Positions 1 to 6,717 of a DNA stretch of 7,753 bases are shown piece after piece. Numbering within the stretch: position 1 is the first letter of the stretch; the number at the start of each line of letters is the position of its first letter. Source of the DNA: Bordetella parapertussis (lineage in GTDB: Bacteria > Pseudomonadota > Gammaproteobacteria > Burkholderiales > Burkholderiaceae_B); the NCBI GenBank assembly GCA_945903445.1, contig CAMDNZ010000096.1, positions 1 to 7,753 of the forward strand, read 5' to 3'. A program made the translations under genes and the position numbers. The notes below the pieces were generated by a model. The model ran no database searches, was not told where the DNA came from, and saw only the letters and a program-made list of their open reading frames with translations.

Positions 1-156
1 CTAGTATCGCCGCAATCGATCGCCATCGTTGCCGCAGCAGTGGGCATGGTTGGCAAGGAGGCCGACATCATGCGAGGCACTTTGCGATACAGCCTGACGT
101 TGCTGCTTTACGTCTGTTTAGTAACGTTTGCCTTATCAGCAATACTCAACGCCTGA
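1..156 (+). CDS. lldP: L-lactate/glycolate permease (LldP/GlcA family), C-terminal end only
   Basis: Frame 1 is open from the first base to a TGA at 154-156, giving the last 51 residues of a protein whose start lies outside the window. The stretch SPQSIAIVAAAVGMVGKE matches the conserved end of the LldP/GlcA lactate permease family, where a SPQS...(V/L)VGKE motif precedes the final transmembrane helix. The remaining residues (about LRYSLTLLLYVCLVTFALSA) form one hydrophobic helix. Family members are inner-membrane proton symporters for lactate or glycolate. The gene points toward the insertion-sequence scar, which starts within about 25 bp of the stop. The stop codon TGA is followed by TCTGTGG and could itself lie in the terminal repeat of an inserted element, so the last residues may not be native. 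The family call is fairly sure; the substrate (lactate or glycolate) cannot be decided from 51 residues. Confidence 0.8.
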   Translation, partial: LVSPQSIAIVAAAVGMVGKEADIMRGTLRYSLTLLLYVCLVTFALSAILNA

Positions 157-181
157 TCTGTGGACTTCCCTCACTTCAAGG

Positions 182-271
182 GATACCTCATTGCCAGGAC
201 TACGCGTGACGCAGGTGCTGCAACGGCTTGCAGAAATGCGCGGGTGGTCCCGATCTATTACCATGGACAAC
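182..271 (+). pseudogene. Internal fragment of an IS3-family transposase (first element)
   Basis: About 30 codons encode DTSLPGLRVTQVLQRLAEMR followed by GWSRSITMDN. This is the part of the DDE integrase core between the first aspartate and the second, with the DN of the usual (S/A)DNGPEF motif at its very end. The sequence differs clearly from the matching part of the second element just downstream (LTGADVVCTLVRIALERG...IQADNGPEF), so it comes from a different IS3-family member. It is joined, in the same frame, directly to the tail of an orfA at about 272. Both ends of this element are missing and it cannot be functional. The remnant call rests on motif recognition only. Confidence 0.6.
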
Positions 272-1175
272 GTACTAAATGCAAATGTGATGTTGCAGGA
301 CGTTCTGAAAAAAAAGCTCTGAGGCCGGCGCAGCGCAAGCAGCTCGTCGGCCATCTCATAGATCGCTACCGCGTGAGCGTGAATCGGGCATGCCAGGTCT
401 GTCAGCAAAGCCGGGCGGGTTGGTATCAGAAGCTCAAACCCAAGGTGCTTGACGTGCCGCTGAAGGTGAGAATGCATGAGATCGCCAGTACCCGAGTGCG
501 ATTTGGCTTTTGGCGCATCTACGTGTTGATACGCCGCGATGGCTGGGTGGTTAACCATAAGCGCGTCTACCGCCTATACAAGGAAGAAGGCTTGAATTTG
601 CGTAGCAAACGCCCGCATCGTCGTAAAGCCGCCGCACACCGTCTGGAGCGCCCCACGCTGAGCATGGCCAATCAGAGCTGGAGTATGGATTTCGTCTCGG
701 ATCACTCTTTAACGGGGTAAAGTTTCGAGCCCTGACCATCGTGGACAACTTCACACGCGAGTGCCTGGCCATTGAAGCCGGGCAGTCATTGACCGGGGCA
801 GATGTTGTGTGCACATTGGTTCGAATAGCGCTCGAGCGCGGCAGTTTGCCCAGGCGAATTCAAGCCGATAACGGGCCTGAGTTTGTTTCGCTTGCATTGG
901 ACCGATGGGCCTACGATAACGGCGTGACGCTGGATTACTCGCGCCCAGGCAAGCCCACCGACAATGCTTTCATCGAGTCATTTAACGGCAGTCTGCGCGA
1001 CGAATGCCTGAATACAAGCTGGTTCATGTCGGTGGATGACGCCCGCCAAAAGCTCGAGAACTGGAGGCAGGATTATAATTATTTCCGCCCCCACTCGGCG
1101 CTGGCCGATACCGCACCAGCGCTGTTCGCACGGCAAGTTGCTATTTCCAATCACCAGCCGGTTTCTCTCGTTTGA
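272..1175 (+). pseudogene. IS3-family transposase orfA tail plus frameshifted orfB
   Basis: The orfA tail ends LNANVMLQDVLKKKL, typical of the IS407-like group. OrfB continues one frame back from about 308 (SEKKALRPAQRKQLVGHL...), includes the HTH-like N-terminal part (VNRACQVCQQSRAGWYQ), and carries the DDE integrase core: first D in SMDFVSD near 688, second D in IQADNGPEF near 867, and E in AFIESFNGSLRDECLN near 975. It ends at the TGA at 1173-1175. Reading stops at a TAA at 718-720 because one base is missing near 700-702. Restoring it gives SMDFVSDSLFNGVKFRALT, which joins both halves smoothly. All three catalytic residues are still encoded, so the frameshift looks recent, but the protein cannot be made in full. 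No ATG-started, complete orfA is present. Confidence 0.9.
308..316 (+). other. Programmed -1 frameshift site (A8G) between orfA and orfB
   Basis: Eight adenines at 308-315 followed by G make the slippery heptamer A AAA AAG in the orfA frame, four to five codons before the orfA stop at 320-322. OrfB lies in the -1 frame and has no obvious start codon of its own. This is the standard arrangement by which IS3-family elements make the OrfAB fusion transposase. Here it is a relic, because orfA is truncated and orfB is broken further on. Confidence 0.7.
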
Positions 1176-1187
1176 ACTTGTCCACTT

Positions 1188-1202
1188 CACGGGAGGAGGT
1201 CA
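1188..1202 (+). repeat. Putative right terminal inverted repeat of the IS3 element
   Basis: CACGGGAGGAGGTCA lies 12 bp after the orfB stop and ends in CA. Its reverse complement begins TGACCTCCTCCC, resembling the TGAnCTGnnCCC-type ends of IS3-family elements. The partner repeat on the left is not present in recognisable form, so this rests on resemblance and position only. Confidence 0.45.
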
Positions 1203-1214
1203 CTGGCATATAAC

Positions 1215-2459
1215 TCAACGGCCTATTGCACGATCGTACTCTTCCCTGAAGGAGGCAAGGGAACTTGCTAGGACCGTCGCTGCGCCGTCGACCAGCCCGC
1301 AGCGGCCGGAGCCGGGCAACAGGTGAGTAAGATTCTCGAGGACCTGCAAATCGGTCGCCCGTCCAGCCCCACTATCGATGCGTTCGAGGATGCGTGAAAT
1401 CTGGTGCGTACCGATCTTGCAGGATGAGCACTGCCCACAGGAATTATTAGCGAAAAAGGCGACATATTCGGCCGTCTTTCGCAGGATGCTGGTGCCTTCG
1501 CTTACGACGATCATCGCCCCCGTTCCCAAGCGCGAGCCCCGGGCGCGCACGCTTTCGAAATCCAGCGCAATGTCCAAATCTCTGGCCGTCAGCAGTGTGT
1601 TGGACGGTCCGCCGGTGAAGACCGCTTTGAAGGCATGGCCTGCGAGCATGCCGCCACCATGGTCAAAAATTAGGTCGTGCAGCGAAGTGCCCATCGGCAA
1701 TTCATATAGGCCGGGCCGCATTACGTCGCCAGAAAGGGAATAGAGCTTGGTTCCGGCCGCTGCGCCGATGCCTAGCGCTTGATACCAGCTCGGCCCGTAG
1801 CGCAGGATGTGAGGTACATGGGCCAAGGTCTCCACATTATTGACCAGGGTCGGCGCATCATACACGCCCTTCTCGGCAGGAAACGGTGGTTTCAGCGACG
1901 GGAAAGGAAAACCGCCCATTACACTCGCGATAGCTGCCGTTTCCTCACCGCTGACGTACAAGCCCGCGCTTAAACTGACGTGCAGGTGCAGAGGCTCACC
2001 TATGGCTTGTGCAACGCGTGTCAGCAAACGATGCTTGCGCCAGGCGCTTGCAGCGGCAGTGATCGCCAGTACTGATTCCGTCTGGTTGGAATTGACGTAG
2101 AATGCAATGCGATTCGCCTTGACCGCCAAAGCGCCGATCAACGCACCCTCAATCACCTGGTGCGGTGTGCGAGACAACAGGAAACGGTCCTTGAAAGTGC
2201 CGGGTTCGTCTTCGTTACCGTTACAGATGATCCATTTTCCCTGACCAGGAAGCGGCGGTTGCGTGGCTACCGCCGCCCATTTACGATAAGTCGGAAAGCC
2301 CGCGCCGCCCAACCCCCGCAGACCCGCGGCCTCGAGGCTGGGGATGATGGCTTGTGGATCGGCCAGGGCACGCTCCAGCCCGTGTCCGCCTCCGGCTCCC
2401 AGCCAGGCGACAAGATCGGCACCGACTTGGTTCACAGCAGCGGTAAGCACGGCGATCAT
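1215..2459 (-). CDS. NuoF-like NAD(H)-binding FMN/[4Fe-4S] subunit
   Basis: This 414-residue protein resembles the 51-kDa subunit of complex I and the related diaphorase subunits of NAD-linked hydrogenases and formate dehydrogenases. Visible motifs, in order: the FMN/NAD Rossmann-type loop GLRGLGGAGFPT (47-58), CNGNEDEPGTFKDR (79-92; usually CNADEGEPGTFKDR), YVSGEETA (168-175), PTLVNNVET (203-211), and a [4Fe-4S] site with Cys341, Cys344, Cys347 (CGQCSSC) and Cys387. NuoF itself is about 440 residues, so this is near full length. No signal peptide or membrane segment is seen. The ATG at 2459 overlaps the stop of the flavoprotein gene as ATGA and is preceded by AGGGAGAAGG (2464-2473). Its likely role is to exchange electrons between NAD(H) and the iron-sulfur protein encoded two genes upstream. 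It ends 12 bp from the IS scar with no terminator visible between them. The family is clear; NADH versus NADPH cannot be settled. Confidence 0.88.
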   Translation of the reverse strand: MIAVLTAAVNQVGADLVAWLGAGGGHGLERALADPQAIIPSLEAAGLRGLGGAGFPTYRKWAAVATQPPLPGQGKWIICNGNEDEPGTFKDRFLLSRTPHQVIEGALIGALAVKANRIAFYVNSNQTESVLAITAAASAWRKHRLLTRVAQAIGEPLHLHVSLSAGLYVSGEETAAIASVMGGFPFPSLKPPFPAEKGVYDAPTLVNNVETLAHVPHILRYGPSWYQALGIGAAAGTKLYSLSGDVMRPGLYELPMGTSLHDLIFDHGGGMLAGHAFKAVFTGGPSNTLLTARDLDIALDFESVRARGSRLGTGAMIVVSEGTSILRKTAEYVAFFANNSCGQCSSCKIGTHQISRILERIDSGAGRATDLQVLENLTHLLPGSGRCGLVDGAATVLASSLASFREEYDRAIGR

Positions 2460-4078
2460 GCGGCCTTCTCCCTGTCAGTCGCGACATCGAAATTGCCATA
2501 GAGCGGAAAGATCATTGGCGACTTGCGAGCTAAACTCAAACCCCGGCCAACAAGCGAGCGGCGCCAATCGGCCAGATGGGTGAGCCCAACATTCTGCGGC
2601 CGCTCCATGCGCACGTCGATGGCGGCCGCAGCACCCGCATGCTGGCCGAAGACCACCAGCTCCAGCAGCGCATTGCCCATCATGCGATTGCGCCCGTGAA
2701 GTCCACCCGTGACCTCGCCGGCGCAAAGCAAGCCGGGCACTGGGGTGCAACCCTGCGGATCGATGACTACACCACCATTCTGATAATGTAAGGTCGGCCG
2801 GACCAGAAAAGGCTCTTCTGTCGGGTCGAATCCGCTGCGGTGCGCGAGGTGCCGCAGCGTGACGAGACTACTCGCCAGGATGCCGGGCTTGCTTTTTTCT
2901 AACGTCGGCGTGTCGAGGAATACGCCAATCTGGCCCGCGCGCATCACGCCTCGCCCTTCGGCGATCTCGCGTAAGATGGCGGAAGCCACAACGTCGCGTG
3001 GCTGGAGCTCATCAACGAAGCGCTCGCCTTTGCCGTTAACGAGAAAGGCCCAGGATGACCGCGCCGCCTCGCTCACCAGCGCACCTTCCATATGCGCCGG
3101 CCAGGCGATGCCCGTCGGATGGTACTGGAAACTATCCATTTCGCGCAGCGGTGCGCCGAGCCGATACGCCAGCACCAGACCGTCGGCTGTAGCCCCATAG
3201 TGATTCGAAGTCGGAAAACCAGAAAGGTGCAACCTGCCCGCGCCGCCCGTCGCTAGCACCGTGGCGCCCGTCCGCGCCAGGACAGGTCGACCACGAGCCA
3301 AATCATGCAGCACCGCCCCGGCACATCGGCCACGATCGTCGCTCAACAGTTCCAGCGCCGGGTGTCGGTCAAGCAAAGTGATGCCTGACTGCAGCAGCAC
3401 AGCCTCGCGCAGGGTGCGCATCAATTCCAGCCCAGTGAAGTCGCGATAGGACAGCAGGCGCGCCGCCGTGGTCCCAGCGGGCTTCTTGCGTAGCAGTGTG
3501 CCGCCCATCCGTTGGCTGTTCTCGTTCAGGTCGAAGCTCATGCCTTCCTGAATGAGCCATCGGATCGCCTCGGGCCCGCCCGCCACCAACGCAGCGACCA
3601 AGGTTTTATCGGCGGCAAAGTGCCCGGTGCGCAGGGTGTCTTCAAAATGCCGTTGCAGGCTGTCCTCGGCACCCACGGCCGCCTGGATGCCACCCTCAGC
3701 CATCACCGTATTGCTGTCTCCGATGCGCAGCTTGGTGGCGAGCAGCACTCTCGCCCCAGCACGCGCCGCCGTCAGCGCCGCCACGCAACCCGCCCCGCCG
3801 CCGCCGATTACTAGCACATCTGCGTCCAGATACGATGCACCAGCGATGTCTACATCTTCGAGCAGCGCATCCGCCTGTAGTAACTCGGCCAAAGCAGCTG
3901 GGCATTGCTGACCCGCGCTGGGCCCGACCTCCAAAGTCACCATCGCGCCTGGCCGGCGGTCGGGATGAAAGCCGGCCAGCACGTCCTGCACCGGCAGATC
4001 AAGTTGTCGGGCAGGGGCGGGCGAAGTTGAGCGCCAGGCCTCTAGCGCTTGCGCATGTGCAATACCGGCGAAGCTCAC
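2456..4078 (-). CDS. Fumarate-reductase/succinate-dehydrogenase-like FAD flavoprotein subunit
   Basis: This 540-residue protein belongs to the FrdA/SdhA/L-aspartate oxidase superfamily. The FAD-binding fold starts at DVLVIGGGGAGCVAA (87-101). The second FAD segment is EGGIQAAVG (128-136), and GNALLELVVFG (468-478) is the C-terminal FAD site. Residues aligning with the E. coli FrdA active site are present: His320 (YHPTG), Ser336-Glu337 (Thr-Glu in FrdA), Arg361 (RDVVA, the proton-donating arginine), His431 (HYQNGG) and Arg465 (GRNRM). A C4-dicarboxylate such as fumarate or succinate is therefore a plausible substrate. Two oddities: Asn123 (DSNTV) replaces the histidine that binds FAD covalently in SdhA/FrdA, and RSSW (340-343) replaces the usual RGEG. 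About 80 residues precede the FAD fold, more than usual. The start is a GTG overlapping the upstream TGA as GTGA, with AAAGGGG upstream, which implies coupled translation. No Tat signal is seen, so it is probably cytoplasmic. Aspartate oxidase or another enoate reductase is an alternative. Confidence 0.87.
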   Translation of the reverse strand: MSFAGIAHAQALEAWRSTSPAPARQLDLPVQDVLAGFHPDRRPGAMVTLEVGPSAGQQCPAALAELLQADALLEDVDIAGASYLDADVLVIGGGGAGCVAALTAARAGARVLLATKLRIGDSNTVMAEGGIQAAVGAEDSLQRHFEDTLRTGHFAADKTLVAALVAGGPEAIRWLIQEGMSFDLNENSQRMGGTLLRKKPAGTTAARLLSYRDFTGLELMRTLREAVLLQSGITLLDRHPALELLSDDRGRCAGAVLHDLARGRPVLARTGATVLATGGAGRLHLSGFPTSNHYGATADGLVLAYRLGAPLREMDSFQYHPTGIAWPAHMEGALVSEAARSSWAFLVNGKGERFVDELQPRDVVASAILREIAEGRGVMRAGQIGVFLDTPTLEKSKPGILASSLVTLRHLAHRSGFDPTEEPFLVRPTLHYQNGGVVIDPQGCTPVPGLLCAGEVTGGLHGRNRMMGNALLELVVFGQHAGAAAAIDVRMERPQNVGLTHLADWRRSLVGRGLSLARKSPMIFPLYGNFDVATDREKAA

Positions 4079-4770
4079 GGCGTTTGCCCCTTTGCGAGAG
4101 GCCCCGGCTCAGGCGGATTGGCACCAGCTGTGTTCAAATCGATGGGCTGGCCTCCTGCCTCGATTTCATGCAAGCGAATGATGAGATCCGCGGGTCGTAG
4201 GGTGAGCGAGGCGTTCAGACGCCGTACGAACTGCCCCAGATGGGCCGGGTCAATGTGTTCGGGACAGGCCGCCACGCAGAGATTGCACAGCACACAATCA
4301 TCGAAGAGTGCCCCTGCAGCCGCTGTCTGACCTTGAGCGGCAAGATTTACCATATGCTGCACCTCAATGTTCTTGGGACAGGCGCGGTCGCATCCGCTGC
4401 AATGGCGACAGTGCTTCGCCTCGGGAAAAACGACATCGATCTGGTCGATCGCTGCCCAACTGTCAGTCAGCGCATGTAAATCATAAACATGCGGCCGGCG
4501 CGCGGGGAAGTGATCAATGAAGGCGACCTGCATTCCATCTTCCACCAGCGTCTCACAGGCGAGGGCGGTGCCGGCCAGCCGCTCACCCCGGCGGCGCACC
4601 AGCACCCGACAGGCGCCGCAAACGCCCTGCCCCATACAACCGACGTTCTCGGTCAACGGCAACCCCGCTTTGATCCAAGCTTGCAACAGGGAAATGCTCC
4701 CCGCCGCCTGTATAGAGTGCCCGTCGAAGGTTAGATGAACCTCTTCAGAGGATGTGACATCATTGGTCAT
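4075..4770 (-). CDS. Fumarate-reductase-like iron-sulfur subunit ([2Fe-2S] and two [4Fe-4S])
   Basis: This 231-residue protein has the FrdB/SdhB/TfrB domain order. An N-terminal ferredoxin-like domain carries Cys45, Cys51, Cys54 (GCMGQGVCGAC) and Cys72 for a [2Fe-2S] cluster. The C-terminal dicluster domain has CRHCSGCDRACP (121-132) and CVLCNLCVAACP (159-170). Both of the latter have the full C-x2-C-x2-C-x3-C-P pattern, so two [4Fe-4S] clusters are predicted. FrdB/SdhB have one [4Fe-4S] and one [3Fe-4S], and the latter passes electrons to the quinone. The first two cysteines of the [2Fe-2S] site are separated by five residues rather than the four usual in FrdB. The ATG at 4770 has an ideal AGGAGA (4778-4783) seven bases upstream and lies 28 bp after the transporter stop. 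The protein most likely wires the FAD subunit to the NuoF-like subunit. It has no membrane segment. Confidence 0.88.
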   Translation of the reverse strand: MTNDVTSSEEVHLTFDGHSIQAAGSISLLQAWIKAGLPLTENVGCMGQGVCGACRVLVRRRGERLAGTALACETLVEDGMQVAFIDHFPARRPHVYDLHALTDSWAAIDQIDVVFPEAKHCRHCSGCDRACPKNIEVQHMVNLAAQGQTAAAGALFDDCVLCNLCVAACPEHIDPAHLGQFVRRLNASLTLRPADLIIRLHEIEAGGQPIDLNTAGANPPEPGPLAKGQTP

Positions 4771-4777
4771 GACGATA

Positions 4778-4783
4778 TCTCCT
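4778..4783 (-). promoter_or_regulatory. Ribosome binding site of the iron-sulfur subunit gene
   Basis: On the minus strand AGGAGA lies seven bases before the ATG at 4770. It is the strongest Shine-Dalgarno sequence in the operon and falls in the only gap (28 bp) between its genes, so this gene can be translated independently of the transporter. The two genes after it rely on 4-bp overlaps. Confidence 0.75.
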
Positions 4784-4798
4784 GTCTCGCGTTGCGGA

Positions 4799-6304
4799 TC
4801 ACCAGAATCCCATCAACTTCCACCACAGAATGCCCACGGTCGCGTAGATGAAAAGTTCAATGATGCACATGATGAAGCCAACGCGCCACCATATGCCGAG
4901 CGCGACATAGCCGCTGTTGAAAATAATCGGCGAGGTACCCGTTGCATAATGAGTCAGCGTCATCATGATAGTGGAACAGGCCGTCATCATCAGCAAGAAA
5001 GGGACTACATAAGCCGGCGGAATGAGGGCGACGCCCACGGTCAGGAATGCCAGCATCATGGCGCTAATGTGCGCCGTCGTGCTGGCGAAGAAATAATGCG
5101 AGAAAACGAAAAGCAGAACGAGCAGCATGGCCGCCCATTCCCAGCTCATCCCAGCGGAGACTATGCTGTTTCTCAGCAGATTAGCGAGCCAGGAAATAAC
5201 GCCGGTTTTGTGAAGCTGCTCGGCCAGCATGACCAACGCACCGAACCAAATCAGCGTATCCCAGGCGCCTTTCTCGGAAAGAACGTCGTCCCAGTCGATT
5301 GTGCCCGTGATAATGAATACGAAAAGCCCCAGTAAAGCCACTACCGCCGGGTCCAGCGTAAAAGCGGGGCCAAAGATCATCGCCGGTACATTGGCCCACA
5401 GGAACAGCAAGGCCCCGAAAGTGCCGATCACCACCTTCTCATGTTCGGAGACCGGTCCCATGTTTTTGAGCTCGGTCCGAGCATACTCGATCGCGTGCGG
5501 CGTGACCTTGACCTCTGGCGGAGCCAGCCACAGCAAGAGCAGCGGCATTAATAACAGGCAGGCAAAGCCCGGCAAAAACATACAAAGCGCCCAGGTAGTC
5601 CAAGAAAGATTAAAGCTCTGGTTGGTCACGCGCGCCACGTAATCAACAACCAGAGGATTGGGTGCGGTCGCGGTGATGAACATGCCCGACGTGATCGTGT
5701 TGGCATGGATGTTCACCAGCGCAAGATAGGTACCCATCTTGCGCTCTGTCCCCTTGGCCGGATCGGAGTCAAGGGCGATAGCTATCGACTTCATAATAGG
5801 ATGAATGATGGCTCCGCCACGCGCCGTATTACTCGGCGTGAATGGGGCGAGAACCAGTTCGCAAACGGTAAGCCCATAGCCGATGCCTACTGTTCTTCGC
5901 CCCAGTGCTGAAATGAAAAAAAGGCCGATGCGTTTGCCTAGTCCAGTTTTCTTTAGTCCGCGCGAGACAATAATAGACAGCACGATGAGCCATATCAGCG
6001 GATTGGACAGGCTAGACAATGCATCGGCGATAGCCCCTTTGGAAGAGGTCGAGGTAAGCTGTGTCACCGCAACAACTGTTATCGCCATCATGGCGATAAC
6101 ACCGATGGGCATGACCTTGAGAACGATCGCTACAATCGTGGTCAGAAAGATCGCCAGCAACGCCCAGGCGTTGAATGTCAAGCCCCCGGGAACCGGCAGC
6201 AAAAGCATAATGACGAGAAAGGCCGTGGTCACTGCGGCAGGAATTAGGCGGAATGGGGCGTTATTCTGAAGGTAAACAAATATCGCTTTGAGCCGATTGA
6301 TCAT
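4799..6304 (-). CDS. DASS/SLC13 family (DIT1-type) dicarboxylate transporter
   Basis: This 501-residue, very hydrophobic protein has the length and about a dozen membrane segments typical of DASS symporters and exchangers. The family's two substrate/cation-binding hairpins are visible: PFTPSNTARGGAIIHPI (154-170) with the SNTARxG signature, and ATGTSPIIFNSGYV (454-467) in the second half. This places it near plant DiT1 and bacterial CitT/TtdT/YgjE-type carriers of 2-oxoglutarate, malate, tartrate, citrate or succinate. The reading frame is open for 86 more codons upstream, but those encode a piece of an unrelated amino-acid permease. The Met at 6304 was chosen as start because it has AAGGAAA (6310-6316) seven bases upstream and begins a typical DASS N-terminus (MINRLKAIF...). 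It is the first gene of the operon and probably imports the substrate, or exchanges it for the product, of the enzyme encoded downstream. The exact substrate is not readable. Confidence 0.9.
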   Translation of the reverse strand: MINRLKAIFVYLQNNAPFRLIPAAVTTAFLVIMLLLPVPGGLTFNAWALLAIFLTTIVAIVLKVMPIGVIAMMAITVVAVTQLTSTSSKGAIADALSSLSNPLIWLIVLSIIVSRGLKKTGLGKRIGLFFISALGRRTVGIGYGLTVCELVLAPFTPSNTARGGAIIHPIMKSIAIALDSDPAKGTERKMGTYLALVNIHANTITSGMFITATAPNPLVVDYVARVTNQSFNLSWTTWALCMFLPGFACLLLMPLLLLWLAPPEVKVTPHAIEYARTELKNMGPVSEHEKVVIGTFGALLFLWANVPAMIFGPAFTLDPAVVALLGLFVFIITGTIDWDDVLSEKGAWDTLIWFGALVMLAEQLHKTGVISWLANLLRNSIVSAGMSWEWAAMLLVLLFVFSHYFFASTTAHISAMMLAFLTVGVALIPPAYVVPFLLMMTACSTIMMTLTHYATGTSPIIFNSGYVALGIWWRVGFIMCIIELFIYATVGILWWKLMGFW

Positions 6305-6309
6305 GCCGA

Positions 6310-6316
6310 TTTCCTT
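6310..6316 (-). promoter_or_regulatory. Ribosome binding site fixing the DASS transporter start
   Basis: AAGGAAA on the minus strand ends a few bases before the ATG at 6304 (seven bases between AAGGA and ATG). It decides in favour of this internal start over the in-frame ATG at 6562, which belongs to the amino-acid permease remnant and would give a chimeric 587-residue protein. Confidence 0.7.
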
Positions 6317-6340
6317 GCGGAGATGGAGACGGAGTAGTCG

Positions 6341-6683
6341 CCAACCCCATACTGCATTAAATCCGATGAGATCGCCGGCAGCCGCGCGACTATACGCATA
6401 AATCCCATTATTCAAATCCGGCTTTCGTAGCGCCAGCGTTTGATAGGCTAGCGTAAGCATTAGCATGCCCGCACCCGTAACCAGCCATGCCAGCAGCACT
6501 GCGCCGGGAGCTGAGTTGGCCGCCCCATTTTGCGGTAGAGAAAAAACTCCACTGCCAAACATCGAGCCAATGACTAAAGCCGTGAGCAGGCCAAGCGGTA
6601 AAATCTTGGGTGATGCACCAGCGTTTTGAGGGGGACGGCAAATCGAGGCCGGATGTACGACGCCAAGAATATTTGGGTTTCAT
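6341..6683 (-). pseudogene. arcD: ArcD-like basic amino-acid antiporter (APC family), 5' remnant
   Basis: From about 6600 down to 6341 the minus strand encodes LGLLTALVIGSMFGSGVFSL, then PQN, and later ALRKPDLNNGIYAYSRAAAG and DLIGFNAVWGW. This is the N-terminal ~75-90 residues of APC-family antiporters of the ArcD (arginine/ornithine) type, whose hallmark is GSMIGSG(V/I)FSLPQN. A full member has about 470-490 residues, so over four fifths are missing. The homology stops right after VWGW, where the transporter leader begins. The start is also damaged. The likely ATG at 6683 is out of frame with the rest, and removing one base from the GGGGG run (plus strand 6630-6634) restores the frame, giving MKPKYSWRRTSGLDLPSPQN.... 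Another basic amino-acid antiporter (AdiC- or LysI-like) is possible, but the FNR/ANR box upstream fits arcD. The gene symbol is therefore tentative. Confidence 0.75.
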
Positions 6684-6717
6684 GTGTGTTCTATGATGAA
6701 AGGCTGGGCAGGTAAGT

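Larger units (their letters stand above)
272..1202 (+). mobile_element. Truncated IS3-family insertion sequence (second element), left end missing
   Basis: The element retains the last ~16 codons of orfA (to the TGA at 320-322), essentially all of orfB in the -1 frame, and a plausible right terminal repeat, GGGAGGAGGTCA, ending at 1202 (reverse complement starts TGACCTCCTCCC, with the usual TG...CA ends of IS3 elements). The left terminal repeat and most of orfA have been replaced by the fragment of another transposase at 182-271, so no matching inverted repeat or target duplication could be paired. It cannot transpose as it stands because it lacks one end and orfB is frameshifted. The right boundary is inferred from the repeat-like sequence and from the start of the neighbouring gene at 1215. 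Confidence 0.75.

Noticed and set aside
136..558. 140-codon open frame on the minus strand in the IS scar
   Set aside because: It is antisense to recognisable transposase sequence on the plus strand and shows no motif of its own.
160..720. Plus-strand ORF starting at ATG 160 as a complete 186-residue gene
   Set aside because: The first ~48 codons are an out-of-frame reading of the other transposase fragment and the orfA tail. Real OrfB similarity begins near the A8G slippery site, and the TAA at 718 is caused by a frameshift.
1176..1214. Possible terminator after the NuoF-like gene
   Set aside because: No hairpin followed by a T-run on the minus strand was found between the gene and the IS. 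The region is mostly the IS right end.
3552..3911. 119-codon plus-strand frame rich in Ser, Pro and Ala
   Set aside because: It is a GC-rich shadow of the flavoprotein gene, with no motif and no ribosome binding site considered convincing.
4754..5335. 193-codon open frame on the plus strand opposite the transporter gene
   Set aside because: Its composition is strongly polar and low in pattern (many H, N, Q, R), it has no recognisable motif, and it lies antisense to a well-supported DASS gene whose codon structure explains it.
4799..6562. A single 587-residue transporter
   Set aside because: The first 86 codons are an ArcD-like remnant plus leader. An internal ATG with a good ribosome binding site begins a standard-length DASS protein.
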